Part shown: positions 58,647 to 64,000 of the stretch, in pieces
How positions within the stretch are numbered: the stretch's first letter is position 1
Layout of the letters: each line of letters begins with the position of its first letter
Assembly (NCBI RefSeq): GCF_002920615.1
Contig: NZ_PQSU01000030.1
Span: 48,024-112,023, forward strand
Length of the DNA stretch: 64,000 nucleotides
Source: Streptomyces sp. Ru62
GTDB lineage: Bacteria; Actinomycetota; Actinomycetes; Streptomycetales; Streptomycetaceae
Reading direction: 5' to 3'
The notes under the pieces: generated by a model
What the model saw: only the letters and a program-made list of their open reading frames with translations
What the model was told of the DNA's origin: nothing
Database searches by the model: none
Position numbers and translations under genes: made by a program

Positions 58647-58919
58647 GTGTCCTCTTCCATCACCGCGCCCGAGGGCATCATCAACCCGCCGATCGACGAG
58701 CTTCTCGAGGCGACCGACTCGAAGTACAGCCTCGTGATCTACGCGGCCAAGCGTGCCCGCCAGATCAACGCGTACTACTCCCAGCTCGGTGAGGGCCTCC
58801 TTGAGTACGTCGGTCCGCTCGTGGACACCCACGTTCACGAGAAGCCGCTGTCGATCGCCCTGCGCGAGATCAACGCCGGTCTGCTGACCTCCGAGGCCGT
58901 CGAGGGCCCGGCGCAGTAG
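58647..58919 (+). CDS. rpoZ: RNA polymerase omega subunit
   Basis: 90 aa, usual length. It aids beta-prime folding and assembly. Conserved segment DELLEATDSKYSLVIYAAKRARQIN at about 16-40. GTG 58647 with GGAAGG at 58635-58640. In Streptomyces, loss of omega alters morphology and antibiotic output. Followed by a long terminator. Confidence 0.96.
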   Translation: MSSSITAPEGIINPPIDELLEATDSKYSLVIYAAKRARQINAYYSQLGEGLLEYVGPLVDTHVHEKPLSIALREINAGLLTSEAVEGPAQ

Positions 58920-58944
58920 TGCTTCCAGATCGCGATTGACTTAT

Positions 58945-59002
58945 CCACAGGCCCGGCAGTCATTCCCCCAGCCAACGCCGGGGGCCCCTGCCGGGCCTGT
59001 GG
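58945..59002 (+). terminator. Terminator after rpoZ
   Basis: Perfect 15-bp stem (58945-58959 with 58988-59002), extended inside by CCCCC/GGGGG (58965-58969 with 58980-58984). Starts 25 bases after the rpoZ stop. Confidence 0.82.
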
Positions 59003-59041
59003 TGTGTCATGGGTGGTGCAGATTCTCGAATGCGAGGAGCC

Positions 59042-60247
59042 ATGGTGGACAAGCCGAAGGTCGTGCTGGGGGTCAGCGGTGGCATCGCCGCCTACAAGGC
59101 CTGTGAGCTGCTGAGAAGGTTCACGGAGTCGGGCCATGACGTCCGCGTCGTGCCGACCGCCTCCGCGCTGCACTTCGTCGGCGCCGCCACCTGGTCCGCG
59201 CTGTCCGGCAACCCGGTCGCCACCGAGGTCTGGGACGACGTCCACCAGGTGCCGCACGTCCGCATCGGCCAGCACGCCGACCTGGTCGTCGTGGCCCCGG
59301 CCACCGCCGACATGCTCGCCAAGGCCGCCCACGGCCTCGCCGACGACCTGCTGACCAACACCCTCCTCACCGCCCGCTGCCCGGTCGTCTTCGCCCCGGC
59401 CATGCACACCGAGATGTGGGAGCACCCGGCCACCCAGGAGAACGTGGCCACGCTGCGCCGCCGCGGCGCCGTCGTCATCGAGCCCGCCGTCGGCCGCCTC
59501 ACCGGCGTCGACACCGGCAAGGGCCGGCTGCCCGACCCGGTGGAGATCTTCGAGGTGTGCCGCCGGGTGCTGGCCCGCGGTGTCACCGAGCCCGACCTCC
59601 GGGGCCGGCACGTCGTCGTCTCCGCCGGCGGCACCCGCGAACCGCTGGACCCGGTCCGCTTCCTCGGCAACCGCTCCTCCGGCAAGCAGGGCTACGCCCT
59701 CGCCCGCACCGCCGCGGCCCGTGGTGCCCGGGTGACCCTGGTCTCCGCCAACGCCGGCCTGCCCGACCCCGCGGGCGTGGACGTCGTCCGGGTGGGCACC
59801 GCGGTGCAGCTGCGCGAGGCCGTCCTCAAGGCCGCAGCGGACGCCGACGCCGTGGTGATGGCCGCCGCCGTCGCCGACTTCCGCCCGGCCGTCTACGCCG
59901 CCGGCAAGATCAAGAAGAAGGACGGCCAGGACCCGGAACCAATCGTTCTGGTGCGAAATCCGGACATTCTCGCGGAGATCTCCGCCGACCGCGCCCGGCC
60001 GGGGCAGGTCGTCGTCGGCTTCGCCGCAGAGACCGACGACGTCCTCGCCAACGGCCGCGCCAAGCTCGCCCGCAAGGGCTGCGACCTGCTCGTGGTCAAC
60101 GAGGTGGGGGAGCGCAAGACCTTCGGCTCCGAGGAGAACGAGGCCGTCGTCCTGGGTGCCGACGGCAGTGAGACCCCGGTGCCCCACGGTCCCAAGGAGG
60201 CCCTGGCCGACACCGTCTGGGACTTGGTCGTACGGCGTCTGGACTAA
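59042..60247 (+). CDS. coaBC: Bifunctional phosphopantothenoylcysteine decarboxylase/synthetase (Dfp)
   Basis: 401 aa; two consecutive CoA steps. The N-terminal flavin domain CoaC (VLGVSGGIAAYKACELLR; PATADMLAK; the substrate Asn/Met loop as PAMHTEMW) is followed by the C-terminal CoaB domain (VSAGGTREPLDPVRFLGNRSSGKQG; AAAVADFRP; K-x-K-K; VGFAAET; VNEVG). AGGAG at 59034-59038 is three bases from ATG 59042 and six from the in-frame GTG 59045, so the true start may be the GTG. Confidence 0.95.
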   Translation: MVDKPKVVLGVSGGIAAYKACELLRRFTESGHDVRVVPTASALHFVGAATWSALSGNPVATEVWDDVHQVPHVRIGQHADLVVVAPATADMLAKAAHGLADDLLTNTLLTARCPVVFAPAMHTEMWEHPATQENVATLRRRGAVVIEPAVGRLTGVDTGKGRLPDPVEIFEVCRRVLARGVTEPDLRGRHVVVSAGGTREPLDPVRFLGNRSSGKQGYALARTAAARGARVTLVSANAGLPDPAGVDVVRVGTAVQLREAVLKAAADADAVVMAAAVADFRPAVYAAGKIKKKDGQDPEPIVLVRNPDILAEISADRARPGQVVVGFAAETDDVLANGRAKLARKGCDLLVVNEVGERKTFGSEENEAVVLGADGSETPVPHGPKEALADTVWDLVVRRLD

Positions 60248-60287
60248 CCCCCGGCAGGCGTTCGGGCGAACTCGACATCAGAATTGC

Positions 60288-60310
60288 GCCATGCCGAAAT
60301 CTGGCGTGGC
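60288..60310 (+). terminator. Hairpin after coaBC
   Basis: GCCATGCC (60288-60295) and GGCGTGGC (60303-60310) form an 8-bp stem with one G-U and a seven-base loop, 40 bases after coaBC. Confidence 0.45.
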
Positions 60311-60411
60311 AGCGCTGGCCAAGGCCGCTCGCCATTGTGCAGAATGCCCGTGCCGCAGGTCACAGCGCTCCCGAGAGGCGAGACGGTGGCCCGCCGGTCG
60401 AGTGCGACCGA

Positions 60412-60456
60412 TAAACTGTTCACGGTCGACGCCAGGCGCAGCCCCGCGTCGACCGT
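60412..60456 (+). promoter_or_regulatory. metK leader: -10-like box and 11-bp hairpin
   Basis: TAAACT at 60412-60417 is a possible -10 box. It is followed at once by a perfect 11-bp stem (60422-60432 with 60446-60456, 13-base loop) that ends 40 bases before the metK GTG. I could not match a known SAM riboswitch. The hairpin could be an mRNA 5' stabiliser, attenuator or protein site. Confidence 0.4.
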
Positions 60457-60496
60457 AAATGATCAGCCAGCAGCCGCTGCAACCACAGGGAGCGTT

Positions 60497-61705
60497 GTGT
60501 CCCGTCGCCTGTTCACCTCGGAGTCCGTGACCGAGGGTCACCCCGACAAGATCGCTGACCAGATCAGCGACACCATTCTCGACGCGCTCCTGCGCGAGGA
60601 CCCGTCCTCCCGGGTCGCCGTGGAGACGCTCATCACCACCGGCCTGGTGCACGTGGCCGGCGAGGTGACGACGAAGGCGTACGCGGACATCGCGACCCTC
60701 GTCCGCAACACGATCCTGGAGATCGGCTACGACTCCTCCAAGAAGGGCTTCGACGGCGCCTCCTGCGGTGTCTCGGTGTCCATCGGCGCGCAGTCCCCGG
60801 ACATCGCGCAGGGTGTCGACGCGGCGTACGAGGCCCGGGTCGAGGGTGACGAGGACGAACTGGACCGGCAGGGCGCGGGCGACCAGGGCCTGATGTTCGG
60901 CTACGCGTCCGACGAGACGCCGACCCTCATGCCGCTGCCGATCTTCCTGGCGCACCGGCTGTCCAAGCGCCTGTCCGAGGTCCGCAAGAACGGCACGATC
61001 CCCTACCTGCGTCCGGACGGCAAGACGCAGGTCACCATCGAGTACGACGGCGACAAGGCCGTCCGCCTGGACACGGTGGTGGTCTCCTCCCAGCACGCGA
61101 GCGACATCGACCTGGAGTCGCTGCTGGCCCCGGACATCCGTGAGTTCGTGGTGGAGCCGGAGCTGAAGGCGCTGCTGGAGGACGGCATCAAGCTGGACAC
61201 CGAGGGCTACCGGCTGCTGGTCAACCCGACCGGCCGCTTCGAGATCGGTGGTCCCATGGGTGACGCGGGCCTGACCGGCCGGAAGATCATCATCGACACC
61301 TACGGCGGCATGGCCCGGCACGGCGGCGGCGCCTTCTCCGGCAAGGACCCGTCCAAGGTGGACCGCTCGGCGGCGTACGCGATGCGCTGGGTGGCGAAGA
61401 ACGTGGTGGCGGCGGGTCTGGCCTCGCGCTGCGAGGTCCAGGTCGCCTACGCCATCGGCAAGGCGGAGCCCGTCGGCCTGTTCGTGGAGACCTTCGGCAC
61501 GCACAAGATCGAGCCGGAGAAGATCGAGAAGGCGATCGACGAGGTCTTCGACCTCCGTCCGGCCGCGATCATCCGCGACCTCGACCTGCTCCGCCCGATC
61601 TACGCCCAGACGGCTGCCTACGGTCACTTCGGCCGCGAGCTGCCCGAGTTCACCTGGGAGCGCACCGACCGCGTCGACGCCCTGCGCAAGGCCGCGGGCC
61701 TGTAG
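60497..61705 (+). CDS. metK: S-adenosylmethionine synthetase
   Basis: 402 aa; makes SAM from methionine and ATP. Signatures: FTSESVTEGHPDK at the start, GAGDQGLMFGYA, DTYGGMARHGGGAFSGKDPSKVDRSAAY (kept as family motifs GGGAFSGKD), and the C-terminal KIEPEKIEKAI. GTG 60497 is chosen because homology begins at once and AGGGAG precedes it; longer in-frame starts run through non-coding leader. In Streptomyces, extra SAM boosts antibiotic production. Confidence 0.97.
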   Translation: MSRRLFTSESVTEGHPDKIADQISDTILDALLREDPSSRVAVETLITTGLVHVAGEVTTKAYADIATLVRNTILEIGYDSSKKGFDGASCGVSVSIGAQSPDIAQGVDAAYEARVEGDEDELDRQGAGDQGLMFGYASDETPTLMPLPIFLAHRLSKRLSEVRKNGTIPYLRPDGKTQVTIEYDGDKAVRLDTVVVSSQHASDIDLESLLAPDIREFVVEPELKALLEDGIKLDTEGYRLLVNPTGRFEIGGPMGDAGLTGRKIIIDTYGGMARHGGGAFSGKDPSKVDRSAAYAMRWVAKNVVAAGLASRCEVQVAYAIGKAEPVGLFVETFGTHKIEPEKIEKAIDEVFDLRPAAIIRDLDLLRPIYAQTAAYGHFGRELPEFTWERTDRVDALRKAAGL

Positions 61706-61790
61706 CCCCGGCCCACCCGCTGTCACCGGGGCCCGGCTCCCTTCGGGGGGCCGGGCCCCGTCGTCGCCGTCGACCGGCGGACCGGCCGCG

Positions 61791-61813
61791 TTGTCAGTGG
61801 GGTTTGCAAGAAT
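61791..61813 (+). promoter_or_regulatory. Degenerate DNA-damage promoter (PafBC type) of priA
   Basis: TTGTCAGTG (61791-61799), eight bases, AAGAAT (61808-61813). The upstream element is identical to those at ruvC and rarA; the -10 deviates in its first base. Six bases then separate it from the GTG start, the same close arrangement as at rarA. Confidence 0.6.
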
Positions 61814-61819
61814 GCAAGC

Positions 61820-63967
61820 GTGAGCAGCGAGAACGGGTCGGGGGACGGCGGGGCCGAGGGGGCGCCGCCGGAGCAGCTCGCGCTCATCCGGGAGAGCGTG
61901 CGGAAGGCGAAGGTGCCGCGGGCCAAGCCCCGCACCTGGCGCGGGGCCGCGCTCGCCGAGGAACTGCCCGTCGCACGGGTGCTGGTCGACAAGGGCGTGC
62001 TGCACCTCGACCGGTACTTCGACTACGCCGTGCCCGCGGAGCTGGACGCGGACGCCCGGCCCGGGGTGCGCGTGCGCGTGCGGTTCGGGGCCGGGCGGCA
62101 CCGGGTGCGCGACGGACGCCGGGAGGGCGGCGGACTCATCGACGGCTTCCTCGTCGAGCGTCGCGCCGAGTCCGACTACTCCGGACCGCTGGCCGCGCTC
62201 GCCCAGGTCGTGTCGCCCGAGCCGGTGCTGAGCGAGGAACTGCTCGGCCTCGCCCGGGCCGTCGCCGACCGCTACGCGGGCAGCCTCGCCGATGTCCTCC
62301 AGCTGGCCGTGCCCCCGCGCAGCGCCCGTGCCGAGCAGCGCCCGTCCCCCGAGCCGCTGCCCCCGCCCCAGGCGCCGGACCACGGCACCTGGGCCCGGTA
62401 CGAGCACGGGGGCGCCTTCCTCGACGCCCTGGCCTCCTCAGGGGCGCCCAGGGCCGTGTGGAACGCGCTCCCGGGACCGCTGTGGAGCGAGGAGCTGGCC
62501 CGGGCCGTCGCCGCCACCCTCGCCTCCGGACGCGGCGCCCTCGTCGTCGTACCGGACGGGCGCTCCGCCGCGCGCGTGGACGCCGCGCTCACCGCGCTGC
62601 TGGGCACCGGCCGGCACGCGCTGCTCACCGCCGACGCCGGGCCCGAGAAGCGGTACGCGCAGTGGCTGGCGGTGCGGCGCGGTTCCGTGCGTGCCGTCGT
62701 CGGGACCCGGGCGGCGATGTTCGCGCCCGTCCAGGACCTGGGGCTCGTCGCGATCTGGGACGACGGGGACGACAGCCACAGCGAACCGCACGCCCCGCAG
62801 CCGCACGCCCGCGATGTCCTCCTGCTGCGCGCCGCACTCGACAAGTGCGCCTTCCTGCTGGGGAGTTGGGGCTGCACCGTGGAAGCCGCCCAGCTCGTCG
62901 AGAGCGGCTGGGCCCGGCCGCTGGTCGCCGGGCGGGAGCAGGTGCGCCGGACCGCGCCCCTCGTCCGCACGGTCGGGGACGACGACCTCGCCCGCGACGA
63001 GGCCGCCCGCGCCGCACGGCTGCCGACGCTCGCCTGGCAGGCGGCCCGTGAGGGGCTGCGGCACGGGCCGGTGCTGGTGCAGGTGCCCCGGCGTGGTTAC
63101 GCGCCCCGCATGGCCTGCGCCCGGTGCCGGGCACCCGCCCGGTGCCGGCACTGCTCCGGCCCGCTCCAGGGACAGGACGCGGGCGTCCTGCGCTGCGGGT
63201 GGTGCGGGCGCGAGGAGGGCTCCTGGCACTGCCCGGAGTGCGGCGGCTTCCGGCTCCGCGCCCAGGTCGTGGGCGCGCGCCGGACCGCCGAGGAGCTGGG
63301 GCGGGCCTTCCCCGCCGTACCGGTGCGCACCTCGGGGCGCGAACATGTGCTGGACACCGTCCCGGACACACCCGCGCTGGTCGTCAGCACCCCGGGCGCC
63401 GAACCGGTCGCCGAGGGCGGCTACGCGGCGGCCCTGCTGCTGGACGGCTGGGCCATGCTCGTACGCCCCGACCTGCGGGCCGGCGAGGACGCGCTGCGCC
63501 GGTGGATCGCGGCCGGGGCGCTGGTGCGGCCCCAGAGCGAGGGCGGCACGGTGGTCGTGGTGGCCGAGCCGACCCTGCGGCCCGTCCAGGCGCTGGTGCG
63601 GTGGGACCCCGTCGGGCATGCCGTGCGGGAGCTGGCCGAACGGGCCGAGCTGGGCTTCCCGCCGGTGTCCCGGATGGCGGCCGTGTCCGGGCCGCCCGCG
63701 GCCGTCGCCGAGTTCCTGGCGGCGGTCGACCTGCCGCCGGACGCCGAGGTGCTGGGGCCGGTGCCGCTGCCGCCGCCCCCGCCCGGCGGAGCACGCAGAC
63801 CCGGCGCTCCGCCGCCCGGCGAACACTGGGACCGGGCGCTGGTCCGTGTGCCACCGGGCAGCGGCTCCGCACTGGCCGCGGCCCTGAAGGCCGCCCAGGC
63901 GGCGCGGATGGCGCGGGGGAGTGGGGAGGCGGTCCGGGTGCGGATCGATCCGCCGGACATCGGGTGA
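61820..63967 (+). CDS. priA: Primosomal protein N' (PriA) homologue lacking helicase motifs
   Basis: 715 aa. It has a PriA layout: N-terminal 3' DNA-binding domain (VLVDKGVLHLDRYFDYAVP), winged-helix linker, helicase-like lobes and a zinc region with eight cysteines (CARC-x5-C-x2-C ... CGWC-x8-C-x2-C). The Walker A loop expected near residues 215-225 is missing (VWNALPGPLWSEE), and the DEAH box reads WDDGDDSH. It therefore probably binds forks and recruits partners without ATP-driven unwinding, as annotated for other actinobacterial PriA proteins. GTG 61820, likely leaderless from a damage-type promoter. A Pro-rich insert lies near the C-terminus. Confidence 0.9.
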   Translation: MSSENGSGDGGAEGAPPEQLALIRESVRKAKVPRAKPRTWRGAALAEELPVARVLVDKGVLHLDRYFDYAVPAELDADARPGVRVRVRFGAGRHRVRDGRREGGGLIDGFLVERRAESDYSGPLAALAQVVSPEPVLSEELLGLARAVADRYAGSLADVLQLAVPPRSARAEQRPSPEPLPPPQAPDHGTWARYEHGGAFLDALASSGAPRAVWNALPGPLWSEELARAVAATLASGRGALVVVPDGRSAARVDAALTALLGTGRHALLTADAGPEKRYAQWLAVRRGSVRAVVGTRAAMFAPVQDLGLVAIWDDGDDSHSEPHAPQPHARDVLLLRAALDKCAFLLGSWGCTVEAAQLVESGWARPLVAGREQVRRTAPLVRTVGDDDLARDEAARAARLPTLAWQAAREGLRHGPVLVQVPRRGYAPRMACARCRAPARCRHCSGPLQGQDAGVLRCGWCGREEGSWHCPECGGFRLRAQVVGARRTAEELGRAFPAVPVRTSGREHVLDTVPDTPALVVSTPGAEPVAEGGYAAALLLDGWAMLVRPDLRAGEDALRRWIAAGALVRPQSEGGTVVVVAEPTLRPVQALVRWDPVGHAVRELAERAELGFPPVSRMAAVSGPPAAVAEFLAAVDLPPDAEVLGPVPLPPPPPGGARRPGAPPPGEHWDRALVRVPPGSGSALAAALKAAQAARMARGSGEAVRVRIDPPDIG

Positions 63968-64000
63968 CGGGCGAACGCCGAGCGGGCGAAGTCCCCGGCA
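63968..64000 (+). other. Window end, no feature
   Basis: Thirty-three bases after the priA stop; nothing recognisable. Confidence 0.6.

Noticed and set aside
60248..60496. SAM riboswitch upstream of metK
   Set aside because: No recognisable SAM-I, SAM-II or SAM-IV core; only isolated hairpins.

Overview
This is a 64 kb piece of a high-GC Gram-positive chromosome, almost certainly Streptomyces. The evidence is strong G/C bias at third codon positions, many GTG and TTG starts, the developmental regulator BldD with its c-di-GMP signature, the actinobacterial nucleoid protein sIHF/mIHF, phosphatidylinositol phosphate synthase followed by PimA, and scattered copies of intergenic sequences familiar from Streptomyces. 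Gene order matches what I remember of the S. coelicolor core region from thrS to priA. It also collapses two blocks that are separate in Mycobacterium tuberculosis (thrS to nusB, and pyrR to priA) into one run with bldD at the joint. No tRNA, rRNA, CRISPR array, insertion sequence, phage or biosynthetic cluster was seen; this is core chromosome.

Layout. 1-8 kb: end of an unknown gene, thrS, a HIT-family hydrolase, an unknown membrane protein and an EF-G paralogue (the last two on the minus strand). 8-11.6 kb: the phosphatidylinositol mannoside start module (PIP synthase, acyltransferase, PimA), translationally coupled, plus a LemA-like protein. 11.7-16.4 kb: pdxS-pdxT, a YebC-type regulator, ruvC-ruvA-ruvB. 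16.6-23.5 kb: yajC-secD-secF-apt and relA. 23.6-25.9 kb, minus strand: a DUF349 coiled-coil protein and a membrane-anchored cyclophilin. 26-31.2 kb: an MBL-fold hydrolase, hisS, a VKOR protein, rarA/mgsA and rpsD. 31.2-33.4 kb, minus strand: a STAND NTPase. 33.6-43 kb: two small proteins, alaS, yqgF/ruvX, mltG, aroE, aroC-aroK-aroB. 43-46.4 kb: a proline-rich P-loop protein, an M24 peptidase homologue with altered metal ligands, efp, nusB. 46.5-47.1 kb, minus strand: bldD. 47.3-57.4 kb: the pyrimidine operon pyrR-pyrB-pyrC-(membrane protein)-carA-carB-pyrD-pyrF. 57.6-64 kb: sIHF, gmk, rpoZ, coaBC, metK and a helicase-motif-deficient priA.

The genes supply translation (three aminoacyl-tRNA synthetases, S4, EF-P, EF-G paralogue), protein export, cell-envelope lipid and peptidoglycan processing, stringent response and purine salvage, de novo pyrimidine and aromatic synthesis, vitamin B6, CoA and SAM, recombinational repair and transcription.

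The most informative regulatory observations are: (1) a shared TTGTCAGTG-N8-TANNNT-type promoter, the PafBC/RecA-independent DNA-damage signature, ahead of ruvCAB, rarA and (degenerate) priA; (2) a PyrR-binding loop enclosed by a stem that sequesters the pyrR ribosome binding site; (3) BldD-type palindromes over the bldD promoter. Several proteins have lost canonical catalytic residues (the M24 protein beside efp, PriA, the G4 motif of the EF-G paralogue). I saw no clearly new multi-gene system.
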